This document shows, piece by piece, positions 18,029 to 26,714 of a DNA stretch of 64,000 bases. Position numbers and translations under genes: made by a program. The DNA comes from Methanoculleus sp. UBA303. GTDB taxonomy: Archaea > Halobacteriota > Methanomicrobia > Methanomicrobiales > Methanoculleaceae. Position 1 is the stretch's first letter. Each line of letters starts with the position of its first letter. The stretch is from assembly GCA_002501655.1 (NCBI GenBank), contig DANY01000027.1:30903-94902 (forward strand). The letters are read 5' to 3'. The notes beneath the pieces are model-generated. The model saw nothing but the letters and a program-made list of their open reading frames with translations. It was not told where the DNA came from and ran no database searches.

Positions 18029-18340
18029 ATGCCTGATTTTACAAACCCGTTTGCCGGAAACCACATGGAACGCAGACTGGACCGGGGAGAACTTATCCGG
18101 ACGATCCGGTTCTCGATCGCCGCCGAATACGAGGCGATCCAGTTCTACGACCAGATCGCTGAATCGACCGACGACCCGCTGGTCCAGAAGGTGATGCGTG
18201 ATGTCGCAAACGAGGAGAAGGAGCATGCAGGAGAGTTTCTGCGACTTCTCCGGGAGATCGAGCCCGCCGAGGATGAGTTCTATCAGCACGGCTACGCTGA
18301 GGTCGAGGAGATGATCGAGGAGTTGAAGGGCGGGAAGTGA
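18029..18340 (+). CDS. Small ferritin-like protein of the encapsulated-ferritin type
   Basis: 103 residues with one helical hairpin: ELIRTIRFSIAAEYEAIQFYDQ, then VMRDVANEEKEHAGEFLRLL. The E...E-A-x-x-x-Y and E-E-K-E-H ligands belong to a half-ferritin that must dimerise to complete a di-iron site. From memory this resembles the N-terminal ferritin-like part of the Pyrococcus encapsulin fusion and the stand-alone EncFtn cargo. It starts with an Asn/Pro/Phe segment and ends with an acidic helix that could be a targeting tail. No encapsulin shell gene is within the window. A strong ribosome binding site (aggaggt) precedes the ATG. Confidence 0.8.
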   Translation: MPDFTNPFAGNHMERRLDRGELIRTIRFSIAAEYEAIQFYDQIAESTDDPLVQKVMRDVANEEKEHAGEFLRLLREIEPAEDEFYQHGYAEVEEMIEELKGGK

Positions 18341-18591
18341 TCAGCGTTCCCGGTCACCTCTATGCCGGGATCACCCAGCCGCCCGGCCGGGAAACGTTGA
18401 ACGCCCATCCACAATGAAGGCAGGTCGTTTCCGCCCGCAGCCAGAACGCCGGTGGGTGAACCGTCTGTCGGGAACCGCCCGTTGAGCATTCCATGCCCCG
18501 CTTCAGTGCAGTGACCAAAATAATGAAATACTGGGGGTACTCAAGATTGGAGCGTTAATGATCACCCCCGACAATCGGGAGGCTTGTGAAG

Positions 18592-18993
18592 ATGAAGAAA
18601 GGATTTGTAGCAGATATCGAGAAAGAAACCGTAAAGAACACTGATTTCCGCAGGGTCCTCTATACGGGGAAGTTCAGCCAGCTCGTGCTGATGTGCCTCA
18701 AGCCCGGTGAGGAGATCGGCGAGGAAGTGCATGACGACGTCGACCAGTTCTTCCGGTTCGAGGAAGGGGAAGGGGCTGTCGTGATCGACGGCGTGAAGCA
18801 CACCGTCAAGGACGGCAGCGCCGTGGTCGTGCCGAGCAGCGCGAAGCACAACGTGCTCAACACCTCAAAGACCGCCAACCTCAAGCTCTACACGATCTAC
18901 TCCCCCCCCGAGCACCAGGACAAGGTCGTGCGAAAGACTCGTGAAGAGGCCATGGCCAAGGAAGAGCACTTCGACGGGAAGACGACGGAGTAA
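18592..18993 (+). CDS. Cupin-domain protein
   Basis: 133-residue single cupin. Motif 1 is seen in PGEEIGEEVHDDVDQFFRFEEGEG and motif 2 in VPSSAKHNVLNTS. The His/Glu metal ligands H-D-D-V-D-Q and the later K-H-N are present. It closely resembles small cupins annotated as mannose-6-phosphate isomerase-like in methanogens, but function is unassigned. A GTG start exists at 18586, but the GGGAGG at 18577-18582 is correctly spaced only for the ATG at 18592. The T-rich tattttta at 19026-19032 probably terminates it. Confidence 0.85.
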   Translation: MKKGFVADIEKETVKNTDFRRVLYTGKFSQLVLMCLKPGEEIGEEVHDDVDQFFRFEEGEGAVVIDGVKHTVKDGSAVVVPSSAKHNVLNTSKTANLKLYTIYSPPEHQDKVVRKTREEAMAKEEHFDGKTTE

Positions 18994-19025
18994 CTCTTCC
19001 CCGAGAGACTCAAACGTTCAATCCC

Positions 19026-19032
19026 TATTTTT
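19026..19032 (+). terminator. T-run terminator after the cupin gene
   Basis: tattttta about 33 bases past the stop codon, the U-rich form used by archaeal RNA polymerase. Confidence 0.4.
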
Positions 19033-19178
19033 AGCAGTCGTTACCTCGACGTCAGCGCGAATGTGCCCCTCCGTTCAGGACGGTTCCCCCGCACTGGCAC
19101 GCTGTCTCCTGGAGGTGCCCGTCCCCTCCCTCCCGGGAAAGAGCAAGCCTACGGCCTGCTGCCCCAATGATGAGATAG

Positions 19179-19442
19179 TCACTCCCGTTCGATCTCGCCG
19201 CCTGCCTCCCGGATCGTCGTCTCGATGTGCCGGAGCAGGTCGGCGTCGTGGGTGGCGAAGTCGAGCATGGGAAAGCCCGCCACGAGGGGGATGGGCTTGA
19301 AGATCGCAAGCGGCGCTTCTCCGCCCTTTTCCGGGCTCTCGCCCGGGGCGATGACGGCGGTCGTCCCATCAGCCCAGACGGCGAGGTTCCCGTAGCCCTG
19401 TGCATCCCAGATCTTCCGAATAATCTCACGCGTGTAGAGCAT
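19179..19442 (-). CDS. Small hypothetical protein
   Basis: 87 residues. Its composition is that of a real protein: a basic N-terminal helix (LYTREIIRKIWDAQGYGN), then a beta-rich middle (LAVWADGTTAVIAPGES) and FPMLDFATHDADLLRHIE. I recognise no family. The opposite-strand ORF is Arg-rich and looks like its shadow. It lies between the convergent cupin gene and the AI-2E permease, with about 120 bases of spacing from the latter and no obvious partner. Confidence 0.6.
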   Translation of the reverse strand: MLYTREIIRKIWDAQGYGNLAVWADGTTAVIAPGESPEKGGEAPLAIFKPIPLVAGFPMLDFATHDADLLRHIETTIREAGGEIERE

Positions 19443-19560
19443 CCTCTAGTCCCGGAAGAGAGCTGCCCGGAGAAGATATCAACCTTCCGTGACGGTAGCG
19501 CCGGGCATAGCAGGAAGAGCACCCCTATCCCCGGCAAGGGTGGGGGTCTTTAGAGGATAC

Positions 19561-20649
19561 TTACCTGGCCGGCGGCGCGTCGCCCACCCTGCTCTCTATA
19601 GGGGGCGCTTGCTCTCCTGCAAAGAGATGGTCGACACCCAGGATCGTGTTCACCCACGCCCAGTCGTCGCTCGACTGGATGACCGAGAGAACGATGAGCG
19701 TGAGCGGAACGGCGAAGATCATCCCCGCAACACCGAGAATCCATCCCCAGAAGATGACCGAGAGGACGACCACAAGGGCAGGGATATCGAAACGCCTCGA
19801 TGCGAAGTGCGCAAAGATCGGGTTCTCCACGAGCGCATTTAAGACAACGACGGCGGCAATCACTGCGACCGCCCCCCAGAGCCCAAACTGCAGCCAGGCA
19901 AAGAAGATCGCCGGGAGTGCCGCGATGATCAGGCCGATGTAGGGGATGTACGAGAGCAGGAACGTCAGCACTCCCCAGAGAACGGCTGAATGCACCCCCA
20001 TAACCCAGAGGAACGCACCGAAGAGGAAGCCGTGGACGAGGTTTGCCTCGGTCCTGACGATGACAAAATCGATCAGAAACCTGCTCATGCGAGAGAACGC
20101 CTCGACGCTCTCGGACCTGATTCCCGTCACCTTCCGTATACGGCCGGGCACCCGCGGTACCTCAAGGAGCATAAAAAGGGTCGTTACCGCTATGAAGAAG
20201 AGGTAGAGGAGAAGGTCTGCGAGGCTTATGGCGGATGAAGAGAGGATTCTGGCAAATCCCTGCAGGTCGATCGAACCTGGGGAGATCGAGCCCGTGCTGA
20301 CCCCGAATCTCTCGAATACGGCGAGGATCTCCGAGATTCTTATGGTCAGCACCTGCTGGTAAAGGGGGAGACCCGATATCAGGCTTTCAAACGAGAAGAA
20401 GACAAGATAGCAGACCAGCAGGACTGCAAGGAAGGCGATGACGGCGACCACGCCGACGGCGGCGACTTCGGGGAGGCCCCTCGAGCGGAGCGCTTTCGTC
20501 GCGGGATACGCGAGCATGGCGAGGATCAGCGATACGGCGACGATGGTGGCGATGTACGAGATCAACTGGACTCCGACGATGAGGAATACCGCCGCCGTCA
20601 GCAGGAGTACGGTGCTTGCGGACCGGGAAAGAGTTGGAGTTTCTGCCAT
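19561..20649 (-). CDS. AI-2E family (PerM-like) transporter
   Basis: 362-residue membrane protein with about eight hydrophobic helices. The N-terminal pair (VLLLTAAVFLIVGVQ, IVAVSLILAMLAYPAT) and the C-terminal signature region V-L-W-G-V-L-T-F-L-L-S-Y-I-P-Y-I-G, then NPIFAHFASRRFDIPALVVVL, are characteristic of the AI-2E/UPF0118 family. Members export small molecules or act as Na+/H+ antiporters; the substrate here is unknown. It is monocistronic and divergent from the NhaP2-like antiporter 180 bases away. Confidence 0.9.
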   Translation of the reverse strand: MAETPTLSRSASTVLLLTAAVFLIVGVQLISYIATIVAVSLILAMLAYPATKALRSRGLPEVAAVGVVAVIAFLAVLLVCYLVFFSFESLISGLPLYQQVLTIRISEILAVFERFGVSTGSISPGSIDLQGFARILSSSAISLADLLLYLFFIAVTTLFMLLEVPRVPGRIRKVTGIRSESVEAFSRMSRFLIDFVIVRTEANLVHGFLFGAFLWVMGVHSAVLWGVLTFLLSYIPYIGLIIAALPAIFFAWLQFGLWGAVAVIAAVVVLNALVENPIFAHFASRRFDIPALVVVLSVIFWGWILGVAGMIFAVPLTLIVLSVIQSSDDWAWVNTILGVDHLFAGEQAPPIESRVGDAPPAR

Positions 20650-20673
20650 CCTGAGTGACGTGTTTTAACGGCG

Positions 20674-20681
20674 ACTATATG
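20674..20681 (-). promoter_or_regulatory. TATA box of the AI-2E family gene
   Basis: On the minus strand catatagt lies about 26-32 bases before the ATG at 20649, implying an almost leaderless transcript. Confidence 0.55.
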
Positions 20682-20790
20682 AATGCAGCGAAATGCACCG
20701 GAACCCCCTGCCGTATCGATTCTCCGTGGAAGCGTCAAGGTTCGCCGGCAAAACCGTAGTTCAGCGTACCCGCTCAAAACAACGAGGAGT

Positions 20791-20800
20791 CAATATTAAG
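20791..20800 (+). promoter_or_regulatory. TATA box of the NhaP2-like gene
   Basis: caatattaag, 29-38 bases before the ATG at 20829, again predicting a very short leader. Confidence 0.55.
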
Positions 20801-20828
20801 GCGCCTTGAGCATGAGTTATATCCACAG

Positions 20829-22325
20829 ATGGTGCTCACCCTCGAAATCATATTTCTCGGCGTATCGTTGCTCTTCCTGATCAGCATCATTGCAAATAAG
20901 TTCTCAGAGAGGCTCGGCGTCCCTGCGCTCCTCATCTTCCTCGTCGTCGGTATGCTGGCGGGTTCCGAAGGGCCGGGCGGTATTCCGTTCGACGATCCGG
21001 TGATTGCCCAGACGATCGGGGTTATTGCACTTGCATACATCCTCTTCTCCGGCGGCCTCGACACCCGGTGGGAGCAGATCCAGCCTGTTCTCTGGCCGGG
21101 GATCGCCCTCTCCACGGTCGGCGTTGTCCTGACCGCGGTCCTGCTCGGCGCATTTGCCGTCCTGGTCCTTGGCTTATCCCCGCTTACGGGCTTCCTTCTC
21201 GGGGCGGTTGTCTCGTCCACCGATGCGGCAGCGGTCTTTTCGGTCCTCCGCATGGCAAGAGCACGCCTGCAAGGAAACCTGCGGCCATTCCTCGAGTTTG
21301 AGTCGGGGAGCAACGACCCCATGGCGGTCTTTCTCACTACCGGTATCATCGCTCTGATCCTTACTCCGGGCTCATCGGTGCTTGCTCTCATCCCGATGTT
21401 TGTGCAGCAGATGGTAGTCGGAGGCCTGCTCGGCTACGGGCTTGGCAGGTTCGTCGTATTTCTCATCAACCGCCTTAAACTGGAATCCGAGGGACTGTAT
21501 CCGGTGCTCAGTCTCTCCATGGTGCTGCTGACGTACGGACTGACCGCTACCGTTGGGGGAAACGGATTTATTGCGGTCTACGTCGCCGGGCTTGTCATGG
21601 GCAACAGCATCGTCGTCTATAAAAAGAGCCTGATCCGGTTCCACGACGGGATTGCATGGTTGATGCAGATCGTTATGTTCCTTGCGCTCGGCCTGCTCGT
21701 CTTCCCTTCAGAGCTTGTACCGGTGATCGTTCCCGGCGTTCTCACCGCCTTCTTCCTGATCCTGGTTGCACGGCCGGTTGCCGTCTTGCTCACACTTCTT
21801 CCCTGGAAGATGCCGATGAACGAGAAGGCCCTGGTCTCCTGGGTGGGGCTGCGGGGGGCCGTCCCGATCATCCTCGCGACCTACCCCCTTGTTGCAGGAG
21901 TGCCGGACGCAGATATGATCTTTAATATCGTCTTCTTCATCGTCCTCGTCTCGGCGCTTGTTCACGGGACATCGATCCCCTCCGTCGCCCGGTGGCTCGG
22001 CCTTGCCGCTCCTCTCCAGGAGAAGCGCAAACTCTCCCGGGAGTTCGATGTGGATCCCGATACACCCAGCGAACTGATCGAGCTCGTTATACCTCCCGAC
22101 GCCCCGGCTGTCGGGAAGCAGGTCGTCGACCTCGGGTTACCAAAAGGCGCGCTCATCATCCTCATGCAGAAAGGGGATGAACGGTTTGTCCCGGGCGGCA
22201 GCACCGTCATCGAGGCCGGCGATACGCTCCTCCTGCTGACGACCGACGACCTGGTGGAGAATGTCCGCGCCAGATTCTCGAGCGAAGGGGAATCAAACGA
22301 TACGTTCCGCTCCAGAGCAGGCTGA
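20829..22325 (+). CDS. Potassium/proton antiporter, NhaP2/CvrA type
   Basis: 498 residues. The CPA1 membrane domain (about 1-400) has some twelve helices, with FSGGLDTRW in helix 3, GAVVSSTDAAAVFSVLR carrying the family's S-T-D-A, and EFESGSNDPMAVFLT with the ion-binding N-D pair. A TrkA-C (RCK-C) domain follows at about 415-485 (ELVIPPDAPAVGKQVVDLGL), which in NhaP2 proteins gates transport. Expected role: K+ or Na+ export against protons. It is a single gene, convergent with the histidine kinase. Confidence 0.93.
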   Translation: MVLTLEIIFLGVSLLFLISIIANKFSERLGVPALLIFLVVGMLAGSEGPGGIPFDDPVIAQTIGVIALAYILFSGGLDTRWEQIQPVLWPGIALSTVGVVLTAVLLGAFAVLVLGLSPLTGFLLGAVVSSTDAAAVFSVLRMARARLQGNLRPFLEFESGSNDPMAVFLTTGIIALILTPGSSVLALIPMFVQQMVVGGLLGYGLGRFVVFLINRLKLESEGLYPVLSLSMVLLTYGLTATVGGNGFIAVYVAGLVMGNSIVVYKKSLIRFHDGIAWLMQIVMFLALGLLVFPSELVPVIVPGVLTAFFLILVARPVAVLLTLLPWKMPMNEKALVSWVGLRGAVPIILATYPLVAGVPDADMIFNIVFFIVLVSALVHGTSIPSVARWLGLAAPLQEKRKLSREFDVDPDTPSELIELVIPPDAPAVGKQVVDLGLPKGALIILMQKGDERFVPGGSTVIEAGDTLLLLTTDDLVENVRARFSSEGESNDTFRSRAG

Positions 22326-22399
22326 ATGGGTGAAGGGGCGTAAGGCTGTCCGACGTCGCCGGATGATGCCGGACGGTCACCGACCCCCCTGTGTTGGAT

Positions 22400-24958
22400 T
22401 CATCCCGGAATGCTATCGGAAGCTGCCCGCACGGGGCCGGGGGGGCGAGGACCTCTGCGGTCATTCTGGAGATCTCGATCCCGCTCCGCCAATTTGAGCG
22501 TGAACCTGAACGCCGCCCCCTCACCCGGGCATCCCCGGAGTCGGTCCTCGATCCAGATCCGTCCACCGTAGCGCTCGGTGAGCGTCCTGCAGATGAAGAG
22601 GCCGAGCCCATCGCCCCTCCCCCGGGCTTTCCCCCGCTCGAACCGGTTGAAGAGTTTCTCCTTCACGTCGTCGGGCACGCCAGGTCCGTTATCTTCCACC
22701 GAGACCAGCACCTCATCGTCCCGCTCCTCCGCCCTGACGACGATCTCCACGTCAGGGCTGCCGAACTTGACGCTGTTGCCGATGAGGTTCGTAAAGATCG
22801 TCGGCAGGAGGTTGTCCGCCAGGACCTCGAGCGGCGGAACCTCCTGCCGTATCGATGCTCCACGGAAGCTTCTGATCTCCTCCCTGACGATCGCGTTGAG
22901 GTCCACCGGCGATAATCCCGCCGATCTGGTGTGAATCCGCCGGATCGTCGCCACGTTCATGAGAATCTCAGTGCTCCGCGCGATGCTGTCGTGGAGTTTC
23001 CGGGCGTAGGTCTTCTCGGTGCCCTCGAGCAGGTCGAGCATGAGATCAGCGTAGATCCCGGAGACATTGTTCGCGTTCCTGATATCGTGCGTCATGATGT
23101 CCAGGTAGAGGTTCGCCTCCCGGTGGGCCTCTTCGAGACTGGCGATCAGCCTGTTCCGCTCCTCCTCAGCCTGCTTTCGGTCGGTGACGTCACGTGCGTT
23201 CACGATGAACCCCCGCTCGTTCCCCTCCCGGAGCAGGTTCGCACCCGTAACGTCGAGGATGATCCACCGGCCGGCAGAATCCCTGACCCTGACCTCGAAG
23301 GTGAGTCTCACCGAAGGCCGGGCCGCTCCGGTTCTCATCGCCTCCACCACCTCTGGTGCGTCATCAGGATGCGTAAGGTCGAGTACGTTCATGCCGATGA
23401 GGTCATCAGGGTTGTAGCCTCCGATCCGCTCCACTGACGGGCTCGCGTAGGTGATCCGCCCTCTCATGTCGAGGAGTACGATGATATCCGACGCGTTCTC
23501 GATGAGGGAGCGAAAATGCGCCTCGCTCTCCTGCAGAACCCGGTTAAGGCGCGCCAGTTCGTCGCTTTTCTCCAGGAGCTGCTCGGCGGCATCATGCAGG
23601 TCTACGTTCTGGACCTCTAACTCTTCGGCGAACCGCTGCAGCTGCTCCAGGAACTCCTGCCTCTGCGCTTCCGCCCGCTTCAACTCCGTGATCTCTGTTC
23701 CGACGGCTATAACTCCGGTGACGTCTCCCTGCGCGTCCCGCAGGGGTGTCTTTGTGGAGTAGTAGATCCGGTCGCCGACCGCTTCCTCGAAGGTCTCGGT
23801 AGTCCCGGTCTCCATAACGCGCTGTTCGTTGGCCACGACGGGTCCGCCGATCTCGGGGCCGAGGAGTTCAATCTTCGATCTGCCGAGCACCTCGGAGGCG
23901 GGTCTGCCGATCGTCCTGAGCACGGCAGGGTTGCACATCACGACATGGCTCCGGCGGTCGGTGGCGTAGATGGGCGCCGGTGTATTCTCGCAGATGGCAC
24001 TCAGGATTGCATTAGTCTTCGCGAGTTCGCCCGTGCGCTCGACTACGCGCTGTTCGAGCGTCTCGTTTACCTTCTGCAGTGCCTCCTCGGCCCGCTTACG
24101 CTTGGTGATGTCTATGCCCACCTCCAGTATGTGGGATGTACCATCCGCGTCGGTGAAGGGGAAGTCGAAGATGTCGTAATCGCGTCCGTCCGGACCGGTC
24201 CACTCCCAGTGGTGGGGCGCTCCTGTCTTCATGACGCGGTATGATTCGCAGTTCTCGCAGGGCTCCGTGCGCCCGAAGAGGTATTCGAAGCAGCGCCGGC
24301 CTTCGGGTTCCCCGAACTGCTCCCGGAAGAAGCGGTTGGCAAAGGGCATGTGATAGTCCGGCGACAACAGGATCACATATACCGGCAGCATCTCCAGGAC
24401 GCTATAGAGATGTTCCCGCTCTGCTCTCACCGCCTCCTCTGCGGGAGCGCGCTCGGTGATCTCGGCCTGCAGGGCCTCGTTGGTCTTCTGGAACTCGAGG
24501 GTGCGTTCTCGGACACGCATCTCCAGTTCGTCGTGAGCTCTCTGCAGCGCCTCTTCGGCCTGCTTGCGCTCGGTGATATCCTGCCCCTGGGCGATGACTG
24601 AGGCGACTGTTTTCCGATCGCTCTCATACAGGGTGGCGGAGTTCCACAGGACGGTCCTGATCCTACCGTCTGCCGTGAGTATGGGGATCTCGACGACCTC
24701 CCATCGCTCCCCGGCCGTCGTCTTCCGGACGAGGTCCATCAGTTCTTCCCGTCGGGCAGCGGGGAAGAAAACTGCCGGGGGCTGCCCGATGACCTCGTCC
24801 GCGGCCCGCCCCGTCAGCCGTTCGAAGGCGTTGTTGAACCTGGTGATCCTGAGTTCCGCATCCCAGACAATGATAGGGACGTTGGCGTACGCGATCAGGC
24901 TTTCCAGGTGTTGGGCCATTTCGTCCATTTCTTCGAGTGATTCGCAATTGAATGTCAA
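22400..24958 (-). CDS. Multi-PAS sensor histidine kinase
   Basis: 852 residues, no membrane helix, so a cytoplasmic sensor. It has four PAS domains at about 15-130, 180-290, 315-430 and 475-590, the first three followed by coiled-coil linkers and each closing with a PAC motif such as GQDITERKQAEEALQ. The second PAS has a C-x-x-C pair (EPCENCESY) that could bind a ligand or metal. The phosphoacceptor is His624 in DIMTHDIRNANN, a form common in methanogens. The ATPase domain has Asn728 (NLIGNSVKFG) and EDNGPGVPDD. The start is TTG, preceded by AAGGAGA; an ATG lies ten codons in. No response regulator is adjacent. Confidence 0.92.
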   Translation of the reverse strand: MTFNCESLEEMDEMAQHLESLIAYANVPIIVWDAELRITRFNNAFERLTGRAADEVIGQPPAVFFPAARREELMDLVRKTTAGERWEVVEIPILTADGRIRTVLWNSATLYESDRKTVASVIAQGQDITERKQAEEALQRAHDELEMRVRERTLEFQKTNEALQAEITERAPAEEAVRAEREHLYSVLEMLPVYVILLSPDYHMPFANRFFREQFGEPEGRRCFEYLFGRTEPCENCESYRVMKTGAPHHWEWTGPDGRDYDIFDFPFTDADGTSHILEVGIDITKRKRAEEALQKVNETLEQRVVERTGELAKTNAILSAICENTPAPIYATDRRSHVVMCNPAVLRTIGRPASEVLGRSKIELLGPEIGGPVVANEQRVMETGTTETFEEAVGDRIYYSTKTPLRDAQGDVTGVIAVGTEITELKRAEAQRQEFLEQLQRFAEELEVQNVDLHDAAEQLLEKSDELARLNRVLQESEAHFRSLIENASDIIVLLDMRGRITYASPSVERIGGYNPDDLIGMNVLDLTHPDDAPEVVEAMRTGAARPSVRLTFEVRVRDSAGRWIILDVTGANLLREGNERGFIVNARDVTDRKQAEEERNRLIASLEEAHREANLYLDIMTHDIRNANNVSGIYADLMLDLLEGTEKTYARKLHDSIARSTEILMNVATIRRIHTRSAGLSPVDLNAIVREEIRSFRGASIRQEVPPLEVLADNLLPTIFTNLIGNSVKFGSPDVEIVVRAEERDDEVLVSVEDNGPGVPDDVKEKLFNRFERGKARGRGDGLGLFICRTLTERYGGRIWIEDRLRGCPGEGAAFRFTLKLAERDRDLQNDRRGPRPPGPVRAASDSIPG

Positions 24959-25298
24959 AATATGGATTCTCCTTCAGAAGATGTATCACCGGGAGTCCGC
25001 ATCAACTGCCCGGAACGTTTGCCGGTTCTATCGTTCTCCGTTCCAGTGTACCACATCTTCGCTCTCGGGCGTCGCGTGGATTCGCTCTTCTACGGGCAGT
25101 ATTCTTCTGCTGCATAATGAGTGTCTTCATACATCCGGGATCCCCGATTGCGATCCCGGATAGAAGAGTTCCGCCTGGTACGGCTTCCCCTGATCCGGGG
25201 GGCAGTTCTCACAGGGCCCTGCCGCAGGGGATGCCTACGGGAAGATGGTTGCGTTCTTCGACCGGGTGGCCGGCTGACCTCATCACCCTGCCACCTTT
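24959..25298. other. Intergenic region, nothing clear
   Basis: 340 bases between the kinase start and the DUF169 stop. It contains the kinase ribosome binding site (AAGGAGA on the minus strand near 24970-24976). I see no gene, tRNA or strong hairpin. Confidence 0.5.
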
Positions 25299-26069
25299 TC
25301 AGGGCGCATGAAGCACGTTGCTCCGGGCGATCTTCTTCATCACCTTCTCCCAGGAGCCCGTTGTGAGGAAACTCTCTTCCATGAAACCGATCGCCCGCTC
25401 AAACTTCTTCATGGGGAAGGCCATCGTCAGGATGTCTGGTGGGACGCAGGGCCGCGCCGAGGGGTCGAACATACCGAGCACCGCCTTTGGGTTCTCTTCC
25501 TGCTGCTCAAGCCAGGGGTAATAGAAGACCGAGCTGCACCCGGCGCCGAAGGGGCAGATGACCCCATTCGGGTCGCTCTGGTCGAAGTTTGCGAGCGTGA
25601 AGAGGCCGGAAAGCACTTCCGGCCGGGCGAAGAAGACCACGGCGTCCGGGTTGTCCGCGTCCGCGAGGTTATCCCAGCGCTTGAAGACGATGCTCCTGCC
25701 CTTCGTGGGTATCCGGACGGTTCCCCGGTCGAGTTCGTCCACGATCTCGGGCGTCTGTTTGTAACGTTCCCCCTCGATGACCCCGGGCTTCCCGGAGGAG
25801 AGGAAGTAGCGGAAGTCGGGGAACCGTTCGGCTTCGTAGCCGAGGTAGAACCTTCCTCCGCGGCACCCGATCGAGTATTCGTCGAAGATGAGGCTCGCTC
25901 CTTTCCGGACCTTCACGAGGTCGCATACGAAGCACCTCCAGCCTTTTGGGGTTGGGACTTTCTCCGCCCCAACGATTGCGCCCCCGACCTCGAACGCGAT
26001 CGGGAGCTCCGTCCCCGGAAAGTACCGCTCATGGAGCCGGATGTAGGCGTCACGCAGTGCTGTGTCCAT
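25299..26069 (-). CDS. DUF169 family protein
   Basis: 256-residue soluble protein of the DUF169 family, common in methanogens and of unknown function. Typical elements are the W-R-C-F-V-C-D motif near residue 45, CRGGRFYLGYEAE, the central V-F-F-A-R-P-E-V-L-S-G-L, and PFGAGCSSVFYYPWLE. The conserved cysteines (about C45, C48, C69, C178) hint at metal or cluster binding. It is a single gene with a near-leaderless promoter, divergent from the LGWCP operon. Confidence 0.88.
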   Translation of the reverse strand: MDTALRDAYIRLHERYFPGTELPIAFEVGGAIVGAEKVPTPKGWRCFVCDLVKVRKGASLIFDEYSIGCRGGRFYLGYEAERFPDFRYFLSSGKPGVIEGERYKQTPEIVDELDRGTVRIPTKGRSIVFKRWDNLADADNPDAVVFFARPEVLSGLFTLANFDQSDPNGVICPFGAGCSSVFYYPWLEQQEENPKAVLGMFDPSARPCVPPDILTMAFPMKKFERAIGFMEESFLTTGSWEKVMKKIARSNVLHAP

Positions 26070-26094
26070 ATGGCCCTGTTCTGGGGCGGTGGGG

Positions 26095-26104
26095 ATTAAT
26101 ATTC
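26095..26104 (-). promoter_or_regulatory. TATA box of the DUF169 gene
   Basis: On the minus strand gaatattaat, 26-35 bases before the ATG at 26069, so transcription should begin at or near the start codon. Confidence 0.55.
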
Positions 26105-26236
26105 TGATCCGTCTTCCGGCTGGAGCGCGTGCAGACGGCGACCGTTCGTTGGTTCGTCCGGGAAGGGGGGTGCGGATGAAGGGATATCCGGTGGCCGGGC
26201 ATCGTACATGGCGCCGGTTCAGGAATAAATCGCAAC

Positions 26237-26245
26237 GTATATATT
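26237..26245 (+). promoter_or_regulatory. TATA box of the HTH/LGWCP operon
   Basis: gtatatatt 23-31 bases before the ATG at 26268, predicting a leaderless mRNA that starts within the palindrome described next. Confidence 0.65.
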
Positions 26246-26265
26246 GTCAACCCCATAATGTTGAC
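26246..26265 (+). promoter_or_regulatory. Putative operator palindrome GTCAAC-N8-GTTGAC
   Basis: A perfect 6-bp inverted repeat, GTCAAC at 26246-26251 and GTTGAC at 26260-26265, abuts the TATA box and ends two bases before the start codon of the HTH gene. A dimeric regulator bound here would block initiation, so autorepression by the downstream HTH protein is the simple reading. Confidence 0.6.
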
Positions 26266-26267
26266 TC

Positions 26268-26714
26268 ATGCCTCTCCCCCTGAACGACAGGCAGTTTGCG
26301 TTCTGGAGACTCCGGCGCAGTGGTCTCCCGAACATCCAGATCGCAGACCGCTTCAGCATATCCCGCCAGGCGGTCTCGAAGGCGCTCATCACCATGGACC
26401 GGAAGGTCGAGGAGACGCTCATCGAGATGGCGCAGGCAAACCAGATCGACGCAGAAAGCCTGAACGCAGAGATTGGGGTCCTCTTCGGGCGTTCGGTTCC
26501 GTTCGATGCGGGCGCGATCGTCTTTGTGTCGGCAAATCACGGGGTGCAGGTCTGGTACGAGCACGAGGGCGACTGCGGCGCATGCCCCCGGTATGCCCGG
26601 TGCATCGAGCTCCTCTGGGGCTACGCGGATGAACTGGGCGTCACGCTGACGAGGACCGACGATCCGACACGGATGGCCGACGAACTCTTCGCAAAACTTC
26701 GGGAGAGGGTATGA
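26268..26714 (+). CDS. HTH transcriptional regulator heading the LGWCP operon
   Basis: 148 residues. The N-terminal helix-turn-helix (about 6-45, LNDRQFAFWRLRRSGL then IADRFSISRQAVSKAL) resembles the Tfx/sigma-70 region 4-like HTH of archaeal regulators. The C-terminal half is beta-rich and carries C103-x2-C106-x5-C112 near His91 and His99, a possible metal or redox sensor. Its last codons overlap the next start (GTATGATG), so it is cotranslated with the first membrane protein. The palindrome at its promoter suggests autoregulation. The signal sensed is unknown. Confidence 0.8.
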   Translation: MPLPLNDRQFAFWRLRRSGLPNIQIADRFSISRQAVSKALITMDRKVEETLIEMAQANQIDAESLNAEIGVLFGRSVPFDAGAIVFVSANHGVQVWYEHEGDCGACPRYARCIELLWGYADELGVTLTRTDDPTRMADELFAKLRERV

